Shown: positions 1-4,683 of the stretch, piece by piece
How the letters are laid out: each line of letters begins with the position of its first letter
How positions within the stretch are numbered: the first letter of the stretch is position 1
NCBI GenBank assembly: GCA_016933315.1
Contig: JAFGBE010000142.1
Coordinates: 1-5,831 of the forward strand
From: Candidatus Auribacterota bacterium
Lineage (GTDB): Bacteria > Auribacterota > UBA6266
Direction of reading: 5' to 3'
DNA length: 5,831 nucleotides
Position numbers and translations under genes: made by a program
The notes under the pieces: generated by a model
Databases searched by the model: none
What the model saw: only the letters and a program-made list of their open reading frames with translations
What the model was told of the DNA's origin: nothing

Positions 1-59
1 AATTCGATGTACAGCAGGGCCCTAAAGGTGAACAAGCCACTAATGTAGTAAAACTATAA
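1..59 (+). CDS. Cold-shock protein (CspA family), C-terminal end only
   Basis: Only the 3' end of the gene is in the window. The frame whose first full codon is at 3 reads FDVQQGPKGEQATNVVKL and stops with TAA at 57-59. This matches the conserved C-terminal strand of bacterial cold-shock domain proteins, where a 'F-[DE]-V-x-x-G-x-K-G-x-Q-A-x-N-V' stretch ends a protein of about 65-70 residues. Family members are small OB-fold proteins that bind single-stranded RNA or DNA and melt RNA structure, in cold shock or constitutively. The RNP1 and RNP2 motifs lie upstream of the window, so activity cannot be judged. The gene ends 14 bases before a strong terminator and is probably the last gene of its transcript. 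The short match is distinctive, and no other family fits as well. Confidence 0.85.
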   Translation, partial: FDVQQGPKGEQATNVVKL

Positions 60-68
60 ATCGCAAAG

Positions 69-103
69 AAAAAAGCCCGGCACGCAAATGCCGGGCTTTT
101 TTT
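69..103 (+). terminator. Rho-independent terminator after the cold-shock gene
   Basis: A 9-bp GC-rich stem, AGCCCGGCA (74-82) with TGCCGGGCT (89-97), closes a 6-base loop and runs into seven T residues (97-103). The A-run just before the stem would give a U-run on the other strand, so the hairpin could also work in reverse, but no minus-strand gene points at it here. Confidence 0.93.
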
Positions 104-139
104 ATTCCCCATATAATCAATACATCCTGATGCCCAACC

Positions 140-168
140 TTGCTGAAAAAACCCAGTTAACATATAAT
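140..168 (+). promoter_or_regulatory. Predicted sigma70-type promoter for the cupin remnant/EamA unit
   Basis: A perfect -10 hexamer TATAAT (163-168) lies 17 bases after a weaker -35, TTGCTG (140-145). Transcription would start near 175, giving a leader of about 42 bases before the ATG at 217. The promoter follows the cold-shock terminator and is the only good one before the transporter, so it probably drives both reading frames. No operator or riboswitch-like structure was seen between 104 and 216. Confidence 0.65.
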
Positions 169-202
169 AGCAGCCATACTTAATTCCGCAAATACCACCG
201 GC

Positions 203-208
203 AAGGGG
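203..208 (+). promoter_or_regulatory. Ribosome binding site of the truncated cupin frame
   Basis: AAGGGG lies 8 bases before the ATG at 217. This Shine-Dalgarno-like site supports real translation of the 34-codon frame. It matters because the transporter downstream has no comparable site of its own. Confidence 0.6.
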
Positions 209-216
209 AAACAAGA

Positions 217-321
217 ATGGAGAAATTCAAAGAAGAAGTTTTGGTGCCGGCCGATTTAACAGGTTATCAAAAAGATTCAGTCGCAAGCAGGGAAATCATA
301 AAAAATAGACATTCCCCATGA
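217..321 (+). pseudogene. Truncated cupin gene (34-codon N-terminal remnant), overlapping the transporter start
   Basis: The ATG at 217 has a good Shine-Dalgarno site and opens a 34-codon frame ending with TGA at 319-321. Residues 8-29 include VLVPADLTGYQKDSVASR followed by EIIK. This resembles the start of small single-domain cupins, in which a 'Y-Q-x-x-S-V-x-S-R-x-[IL]-[IL]-K' stretch precedes the first beta strands of the barrel. A complete cupin of this type has roughly 100-115 residues, with metal-binding histidines further on. Here the frame ends after NRHSP, and no continuation is visible in any frame downstream, where transporter code begins at once. The simplest reading is a deletion or rearrangement that joined a cupin start to the transporter, leaving promoter and ribosome site in use. 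The TGA overlaps the transporter ATG as ATGA, so translating the remnant could deliver ribosomes to it. The alternative is a genuine short leader peptide. Cupin assignment is from memory of the family. Confidence 0.6.
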
Positions 322-1199
322 CAAATAAAGAACAGAACAAGATATATCTGGGAATTATACTCGTTGTGACGGCTTTTTTGCTCGGAGCCATCAGAAGCGC
401 GTTTTCCAAGATACTCCTTCAGGAAGGAATTCCCGCGCAGGTAATATTGTTTTTCCAGACGATTATCGCCCTCCTGTTTTTGCTCCCATGGATACTAAAA
501 AACGGGACAAAAAATCTCGTCATAGGCAATCTGAAACAATTCACTGTAAGGTCCGTCAGCGGCTTTGCCGCCATAATCTGCTTTATAATATCGCTAAAAT
601 ACACAACCCTTGCCAAAGCCGTTCTCCTTAACAACACTTCCCCTTTATTTCTTCCTATCCTCGCAATCTTCGTTTTCCGCAAAAAACTAAAAACCCGGCT
701 GCTGTTCACTCTCGCCGTAGGGTTTCTTGGAATAATAATGATACTGAAACCTGAAACAGGGGCCATAAACAGGGGTGATATGCTGGCTTTCCTGTCGGGC
801 GCGCTGGCGGCTGTGTCAATCGTGTTCATCCGCCTGCTCCAGAAGGAAAAAGACCAGAATACCCAATCAATCATATTTTATTACCTCATCTTTATAATTA
901 TCTGTTCGGGGTTGCTTTCCATTAAGGACTGGATTATCCCGCATAACAGGATATTATGGATATTTCTCCTGATTATGGGAGCCACTTATTCGTTATTCCA
1001 GATAAGTTTTACAACCGCTTTTGTTCACGCCCCCACATCAAAAATATCCCCTTTCATCTACTTCGGCGTTATATTCGCAGGCTTGATCGACTGGGCAGTC
1101 TGGAAAAATGCGCCTGATCTCTTGTCGGCAGCAGGCATGATAATCGTTATAATTTCGGCAATTCTCTCCGTAATATTCACGGAGAAAACCCCGTCTTAA
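318..1199 (+). CDS. EamA/DMT-family 10-TM inner-membrane transporter
   Basis: This 293-residue integral membrane protein has about ten hydrophobic helices, near residues 10-25, 40-60, 77-94, 98-120, 127-145, 153-172, 183-202, 211-231, 243-262 and 266-287. That is the length and two-fold repeat layout of the drug/metabolite transporter superfamily, with two EamA units of five helices. The R78-S-V-S-G-F stretch, the 'TTLAKAVLLNNTSPLFLPIL' helix and the short basic loop RKKLKTR are typical of the first unit; the second starts near G153-D-M-L-A-F. Family members export metabolites, amino acids or drugs, but the substrate cannot be read from sequence. The acidic residue often found at the end of helix 4 is replaced here by a basic stretch. 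The ATG at 318 is the only usable start, since a stop lies in frame at 306-308. It has no close Shine-Dalgarno and overlaps the preceding stop (ATGA), which suggests translational coupling. Confidence 0.9.
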   Translation: MTNKEQNKIYLGIILVVTAFLLGAIRSAFSKILLQEGIPAQVILFFQTIIALLFLLPWILKNGTKNLVIGNLKQFTVRSVSGFAAIICFIISLKYTTLAKAVLLNNTSPLFLPILAIFVFRKKLKTRLLFTLAVGFLGIIMILKPETGAINRGDMLAFLSGALAAVSIVFIRLLQKEKDQNTQSIIFYYLIFIIICSGLLSIKDWIIPHNRILWIFLLIMGATYSLFQISFTTAFVHAPTSKISPFIYFGVIFAGLIDWAVWKNAPDLLSAAGMIIVIISAILSVIFTEKTPS

Positions 1200-1218
1200 A
1201 ATATTTTATAAAATTTTT

Positions 1219-1249
1219 TTGACTTATAGTCGAGGTTTCCTGCTATAAT
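1219..1249 (+). promoter_or_regulatory. Predicted promoter of the methyltransferase gene (extended -10)
   Basis: TTGACT (1219-1224) and a perfect TATAAT (1244-1249) are separated by 19 bases. That is longer than ideal, but a TG one base before the -10 (TGCTATAAT, 1241-1249) makes it an extended -10 element, which tolerates a poor -35. Transcription would begin near 1256, leaving a leader of only about 16 bases before the ATG at 1272. Confidence 0.65.
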
Positions 1250-1258
1250 TGTTTTTTC

Positions 1259-1265
1259 GGGAGGG
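1259..1265 (+). promoter_or_regulatory. Ribosome binding site of the methyltransferase gene
   Basis: GGGAGGG sits 6 bases before the ATG at 1272 and fixes that start. With the predicted transcription start near 1256, the leader would contain little except this site. Confidence 0.7.
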
Positions 1266-1271
1266 CAACTT

Positions 1272-2012
1272 ATGGAAGAAAAACACCGGTTATCAGAAAA
1301 CACAAAAGATGAAAACACCACAGAAGTAAAAGCTTTTTTTGAGAAATGGGATACCTACCGGAAGGCCATGGATAATGACTATGCCGGCCACCTGGAAGCC
1401 TACAAAGCGCTCGGCGATTTCCTTAAGACTAATATTGATAAGCCGTTCGCGATTTTTGACCTCGGATGCGGAGACGCGGACTTTATGGCTCAATCTCTAA
1501 AAAATACCCTTATACAAAGATATGAAGCCGTAGATATTTCCGACAATGCGTTAGGGCTCGCCCGGAAAAACATGGAACACCTGAACTGCGAAAAACATTT
1601 TTTACCGGGCGATTTCATTAATGTCATACAAAATCACAGCGGGCCTTTCGACGTTATCTGGGTAGGCCTTTCATTCCATCATCTGTCCCTGAAACAGAAA
1701 GAAGAATTATTAAATAAGTGTTCATCTCTTCTTAGTAAAAACGGTTATTTCATTATTTTCGATCCTGTTTTATACGATGATGAAACGCTGGAAGGGTTCA
1801 GGAAAAGATGGTGGAAAACCTGCCAGCTTTACTGGAACGCCTTAAACCATGAGGAAAAATTGTCAATTAAAGAACACGTTGATAACTCTGATTTCCCTGA
1901 ATCCCTGGCTATTTACAGAGAGCTCGGAAAAAAATACAGCTTTACTGAAGTGGAATCCATTTTTACCGACCCTACAGAAATTTATCAGGTAATATATTTC
2001 CAGAAAGCATAA
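1272..2012 (+). CDS. Class I SAM-dependent methyltransferase
   Basis: This 246-residue soluble protein has the Rossmann-like methyltransferase fold. Visible motifs are motif I, FDLGCGDADF (62-71), the glycine-rich S-adenosylmethionine loop; the acidic residue ending strand 2, D88 in AVDIS, which normally binds the ribose hydroxyls; D114 in LPGDF, the usual adenine-contact region; strand 4, FDVIWVGLSFHHL (126-138); and strand 5, LSKNGYFIIFDP (154-165). The 'FHHL' and 'L-x-x-x-G-x-F-x-I-x-D-P' signatures are those of the Methyltransf_12/25 groups, which methylate small molecules, lipids or quinone precursors. The C-terminal third (166-246), rich in W, Y and charged residues, likely forms the substrate lid and gives no clear specificity. 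No signal peptide is present, so it is cytoplasmic. It has its own promoter and probably forms a single-gene unit ended by the hairpin that directly follows its stop. The substrate is unknown. Confidence 0.9.
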   Translation: MEEKHRLSENTKDENTTEVKAFFEKWDTYRKAMDNDYAGHLEAYKALGDFLKTNIDKPFAIFDLGCGDADFMAQSLKNTLIQRYEAVDISDNALGLARKNMEHLNCEKHFLPGDFINVIQNHSGPFDVIWVGLSFHHLSLKQKEELLNKCSSLLSKNGYFIIFDPVLYDDETLEGFRKRWWKTCQLYWNALNHEEKLSIKEHVDNSDFPESLAIYRELGKKYSFTEVESIFTDPTEIYQVIYFQKA

Positions 2013-2013
2013 A

Positions 2014-2041
2014 AAGAGGGCATTCACAAGAATGCCCTCTT
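2014..2041. terminator. Bidirectional terminator hairpin between convergent genes
   Basis: A perfect 12-bp stem, AAGAGGGCATTC (2014-2025) with GAATGCCCTCTT (2030-2041), closes a 4-base loop. It begins one base after the methyltransferase stop and lies 22 bases past the stop of the convergent minus-strand gene. Read on the minus strand it runs into five T residues; on the plus strand only a broken CTTCT stretch follows. It therefore looks stronger for the minus-strand gene and probably serves both. Confidence 0.85.
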
Positions 2042-2063
2042 CTAAACTCTCCGCCTTAAACTC

Positions 2064-2426
2064 TTATTCGCACGCTCTCGCCGGAGTTTCAACCGTATCA
2101 ACAACTGCATCCTTCGCGGTCTTGCCTGTCCCTTTGATGGGAGTAGTAACGATTTCAGGCGCTTTTTCAACATCGCCCGTCAATGTTTCCCCGGTAGCTT
2201 CGACTGTACCCACTACTGTCTCGGTGGAATTTTTTACGGCATTTCCGCCGGTCTTCACAGTCTCTCCAGTCAGCTTAAAGGGATAAGTGACCACTTTCTC
2301 CGCTGTGCTTTTATCGCTGGTCGCCTTAGTATCCTGTGTTTCGCCTTTTTTAGCCATGGCAAACAGAGGCGATACGGCAAAAACGGCAACTGAAAGAGCT
2401 ACCAGAACCACCAATGCTTTCTTCAT
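2064..2426 (-). CDS. Small exported Thr/Val/Lys-rich protein, function unknown
   Basis: The 120-residue product begins with a clear signal peptide: a basic MKK, a hydrophobic core (LVVLVALSVAVFAV) and a likely signal peptidase I site after A23 or A25. The mature part has about 95 residues, is rich in Thr, Val, Lys, Glu and Gly, and has no aromatic core apart from Y48 and F50. It contains a degenerate internal repeat: PFKLTGETVK (49-58) matches PIKGTGKTAK (96-105), with further T-G-E-T/S-T-E-T blocks between. This low-complexity amphipathic pattern recalls LEA-like or apolipoprotein-like helices, but no family is recognised. One Cys is present, near the C-terminus (C119). The start at 2426 is chosen because GGAGAG lies just upstream (2431-2436). 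A longer frame from 2459 lacks a ribosome site and would put basic and polar residues before the signal peptide. The gene has its own promoter and a strong terminator. Confidence 0.82.
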   Translation of the reverse strand: MKKALVVLVALSVAVFAVSPLFAMAKKGETQDTKATSDKSTAEKVVTYPFKLTGETVKTGGNAVKNSTETVVGTVEATGETLTGDVEKAPEIVTTPIKGTGKTAKDAVVDTVETPARACE

Positions 2427-2473
2427 TTTTCTCTCCATTGTTATGCTGTTAAAGTCCATTTCACTGATTGTTA

Positions 2474-2501
2474 ATTATAATACAATCCTTTAAAAAAACA
2501 A
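2474..2501 (-). promoter_or_regulatory. Predicted promoter of the small exported protein gene
   Basis: On the minus strand a -35-like TTGTTT (2501-2496) is followed after 16 bases by a perfect TATAAT (2479-2474). Transcription would start near 2467, giving a leader of about 40 bases to the ATG at 2426. The promoter fills the short gap after the lipoprotein gene's stop at 2511, so this gene can be transcribed independently of its upstream neighbour. Confidence 0.65.
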
Positions 2502-2510
2502 TACCTAATT

Positions 2511-3035
2511 TCAGTAGTAGGAGCCGTCGATAAGCTCCGCGGGGGTTTCCCGCGGGAAAGCGCATGTAAATCTCATATCATTCAGCTTAAAAACCAGAAC
2601 AAAATATTTGGGTTTATCCTGGCTTTGAAAAATAAAATAAATCTGATATTTCCCTTTGCCCTCTATCGTTTTTTCTTCGATGTTCATTTTCTTGCTGTAC
2701 GAGGGTATTTTTAACGCCGGGAAAACAGGTTTCTCTCCTATCAATTTGCCGTCTTTATCATACAGGAAACACATCGGTTCAAATCCATTGAAATCCCCTT
2801 TTTCGTTAACTTCGAACTTGACCATCAGCGCCCTGTCGCCAAAATGCTTACAGCCGGAATCCGGAAGGGCCGTTATTTTGACCATGCCGAAAGACATCAG
2901 TCCTTCGCCGCCTTTGTTCTGAGGCGATTTGCCTCCTCCGACAGATTGTTTAAGCTGGTCTAGGGTCGAACCGCAGGAATAAAAAGAAATGGACAATAAC
3001 AAACAAAATTGCAAAAGGCAAAACAGCCTTTTCAT
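2511..3035 (-). CDS. Probable lipoprotein, function unknown
   Basis: The product is 174 residues. A basic MKR and a hydrophobic run lead to SFYSCGS, with C21 as the probable lipidated cysteine. The lipobox is not canonical (F and Y at -3 and -2 instead of L and A/S), but Ser at -1 and Gly at +2 fit. A flexible Gly/Ser/Lys linker (about 32-46) follows. The rest (50-165) alternates hydrophobic and polar residues in strand-like segments, such as RALMVKFEV, YQIYFIF and YFVLVFKL, suggesting one beta-sandwich domain. Three cysteines (C62, C89, C158) lie in this domain, so one disulfide is possible. No family is recognised. GGGGGAG (3040-3046) lies 4 bases before the ATG. The start is 32 bases after the stop of the phosphatase gene with no terminator between, so the two are probably co-transcribed. 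No hairpin terminator follows the stop. Confidence 0.75.
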   Translation of the reverse strand: MKRLFCLLQFCLLLSISFYSCGSTLDQLKQSVGGGKSPQNKGGEGLMSFGMVKITALPDSGCKHFGDRALMVKFEVNEKGDFNGFEPMCFLYDKDGKLIGEKPVFPALKIPSYSKKMNIEEKTIEGKGKYQIYFIFQSQDKPKYFVLVFKLNDMRFTCAFPRETPAELIDGSYY

Positions 3036-3039
3036 GATA

Positions 3040-3046
3040 CTCCCCC
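3040..3046 (-). promoter_or_regulatory. Ribosome binding site of the lipoprotein gene
   Basis: On the minus strand GGGGGAG is followed by TATC and the ATG at 3035. It decides the start and contrasts with the upstream phosphatase gene, which shows no such site. Confidence 0.6.
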
Positions 3047-3067
3047 AGGATTGGTATTATCTATATC

Positions 3068-4555
3068 TTATCTTTTTTGATTTATCAGCGCGTTTATTTC
3101 GTCGCTCGGGCCTATTACAACCGGGCCGGCCCATATGCCTCCGCCTCCGGTCCAATCGCAAACCCTTACCGCCAAAACATTGTTATCCTTAAGCATATTC
3201 CTATCAATAAGATATACGCGCGGCTTATCCCATGCGGTGCTTTCATGAGGGGGGAAACTGCCTGTCTTCCCTATTTCTGAACCGTTAAGGTATGTTACAT
3301 CAGCATCATCAATCGCGCCCATCAGGAGAACTATCTTCTTCCCTTCCCATTTTTTTAAATCTTCTTCCGTAATCGCAAACCGGCACCTGTACCAGGCAAT
3401 GCCGTCATATCCGGGAAGGGCGTTCTTTTCCCATGGTTCAGGGACATGAACCGGAATCCACTTATTTTCCTGGTAATCTTCTTCAGCCCTCTCCGGGTTA
3501 TCTCCTTTTTTGATAATCCAGTTTCCCTCAAGGCTTTTATATGTCGGAATTAAAAACCTGTCTTTCCACGAATAAACTTCCTTCCCTCCGCCGGATACGG
3601 ACGTTTCAATGCTGCAGACGGACCCTTCTTTAATGTTTCCCGCGGGTATCCTGATATCAACAAGAGGCTTGCCGTCTCTTTTCTTTGAGCTGAAGGCGGA
3701 TTTCCCTTCCTTCACAAGGGCTCCGGTATTATCATAAACTTTCCAGCTCATATCGAATTTCTCGTTCAAGTCGTTAAGGAACATATCCGGGAAAAGATGC
3801 AGCGTGACATATTCGCCGGCGGCATCATCCTGCTTCCAGAAAAACTTCTGGATGAAAGGCATGTCGTTATACTGGAGCATCCTGAAAGTGCCGTCTGGCT
3901 TCTGCTCCAGAAGGCTGACTGCGCAGTTTTTCGGCCCGAACCTGCCTCTCGGCTCCAATTCGAGCAAGATTTCTATCAACCTGCTTCCCGTGCAGTAATG
4001 GCAGACGAGCAGCATCGACTTTCCCGAGCCGGAATATCGCTCTATCATATCTCTAGCTTTCAAAAACTGGGCAAGCCCTTCCGACGCATTGCGCGGGTCG
4101 TACATCCGGGTAGAAGAAGCATCTCTTAATTTGAAATATTTTTCGTCAAACAGCTCTATCAAACCGTCTTCAGGAATAGTTTTTGAAGGCACGGTCGAAG
4201 ATGTGATATCAAAACATTTTTCATCTATCTCCGGCCAGATTTCAGCAGTAATATTATGGCTTTTAAGGTAAGGAAGTATTGTATACTGAGTCCTGTACAT
4301 AGGGCTCACAAACACATAGTCAAAACGGTAATCTTTCAACTTGTCGCTTATATGCTCTATCTGAGTAAGTCCCTTGGGCGAAAATCTCCTCTGGTTTTCC
4401 TCGGAATAATTACCTGTGACATTGCCCATTGTTTCGGCATGGCGGGTTATATAAACCTTTAAACCTTTATCTCCGCCGGCCCACGCGGGAACGAAGGAAC
4501 AAATAAAGACGATTAACAGAAATAATCTCGCTAAAAAGTCTTTTTTATTTCTCAT
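3068..4555 (-). CDS. Exported histidine phosphatase fused to a GH2-type carbohydrate-binding domain
   Basis: Residue numbers count from an in-frame TTG at 4591; the chosen ATG (4555) is residue 13. A signal peptide, MRNKKDF plus a hydrophobic core, ends near AWA (36-38). Domain 1 (about 44-240) is a histidine phosphatase (phosphoglycerate mutase-like): R50-H51-A-E-T carries the phospho-accepting His, SPMYRTQYT (96-104) the phosphate-binding R100, and LLVCHY (194-199) the second catalytic His, H198. The fold looks active. Domain 2 (about 260-350) is beta-rich and unassigned. Domain 3 (about 353-494) resembles the sugar-binding jelly roll of GH2 enzymes and sialate O-acetylesterases: PEPWE, GIAWYRCRF, MGAIDDADVTYLNG and NNVLAVRV. 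No glycosidase catalytic domain follows. The likely role is removing phosphate from an extracytoplasmic substrate, perhaps a glycan; this is inference. ATGs at 4564 and 4561 are alternative starts; none has a Shine-Dalgarno. The gene is probably co-transcribed with the lipoprotein gene. Confidence 0.85.
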   Translation of the reverse strand: MRNKKDFLARLFLLIVFICSFVPAWAGGDKGLKVYITRHAETMGNVTGNYSEENQRRFSPKGLTQIEHISDKLKDYRFDYVFVSPMYRTQYTILPYLKSHNITAEIWPEIDEKCFDITSSTVPSKTIPEDGLIELFDEKYFKLRDASSTRMYDPRNASEGLAQFLKARDMIERYSGSGKSMLLVCHYCTGSRLIEILLELEPRGRFGPKNCAVSLLEQKPDGTFRMLQYNDMPFIQKFFWKQDDAAGEYVTLHLFPDMFLNDLNEKFDMSWKVYDNTGALVKEGKSAFSSKKRDGKPLVDIRIPAGNIKEGSVCSIETSVSGGGKEVYSWKDRFLIPTYKSLEGNWIIKKGDNPERAEEDYQENKWIPVHVPEPWEKNALPGYDGIAWYRCRFAITEEDLKKWEGKKIVLLMGAIDDADVTYLNGSEIGKTGSFPPHESTAWDKPRVYLIDRNMLKDNNVLAVRVCDWTGGGGIWAGPVVIGPSDEINALINQKR

Positions 4556-4562
4556 ATTCATC

Positions 4563-4591
4563 ATTTTGTTAAATTGGGCAGAATAAGTCAA
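4563..4591 (-). promoter_or_regulatory. Possible promoter for a leaderless phosphatase transcript
   Basis: On the minus strand TTGACT (4591-4586) is followed after 17 bases by CAAAAT (4568-4563), which matches four of six -10 positions. Transcription would begin within a base or two of the ATG at 4555, giving a leaderless message. That would explain the missing Shine-Dalgarno. The weak -10 keeps this tentative; an AT-rich TAATAT further upstream (around 4600) could be another -10. Confidence 0.35.
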
Positions 4592-4658
4592 TTAAAAGAG
4601 TAATATTATTGAGATAATCCGCCGTTTAAAATAAGACGCCTTTCTATGGGAGAATCTG

Positions 4659-4678
4659 AAAAAATCAAGCGGGGCGCT
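4659..4678 (-). terminator. Weak possible terminator after the GGDEF-PilZ gene
   Basis: On the minus strand, just after the TAG stop at 4684, a 4-bp stem (AGCG/CGCT, 4668-4678) with a 3-base loop is followed three bases later by six T residues (4664-4659). The stem is short for an efficient intrinsic terminator, so some read-through into the phosphatase gene is plausible. Nothing else that looks like a gene lies in 4556-4683. Confidence 0.35.
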
Positions 4679-4683
4679 GAGGT

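Noticed and set aside
104..216. Riboswitch or small RNA in the gap before the transporter unit
   Set aside because: Apart from the promoter and ribosome site I see no stable hairpin or conserved riboswitch element there.
419..874. Long minus-strand open frame inside the EamA gene
   Set aside because: It is antisense to a well-supported 10-TM transporter, its translation has no recognisable domain, and its composition looks like a frame shadow.
1165..1185. 7-bp inverted repeat TCTCCGT/ACGGAGA near the end of the EamA gene
   Set aside because: It lies inside the coding region with no T-run directly after it, so it is a poor terminator candidate.
2427..2459. ATG at 2459 as start of the small exported protein
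   Set aside because: It lies only about 8 bases after the predicted transcription start with no ribosome site, while the ATG at 2426 has GGAGAG and begins a textbook signal peptide.
2032..2493. Plus-strand open frames across the small exported protein gene
   Set aside because: They mirror the minus-strand gene, which has a signal peptide, ribosome site, promoter and terminator. The plus-strand translations are Ser/Thr/Val-rich shadows.
2535..2555. GC-rich palindrome (CCGCGGG/CCCGCGG) near the 3' end of the lipoprotein gene
   Set aside because: It lies within coding sequence and has no T-run on the minus strand after it, so it is not supported as a terminator or operator.
3797..4129. Plus-strand open frame inside the phosphatase gene
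   Set aside because: It is antisense to the catalytic-domain coding region and its translation shows no family features.
4556..4591. TTG at 4591 as start of the phosphatase gene
   Set aside because: No ribosome site precedes it, it would add a polar extension before the signal peptide, and the same bases read as a -35 element.
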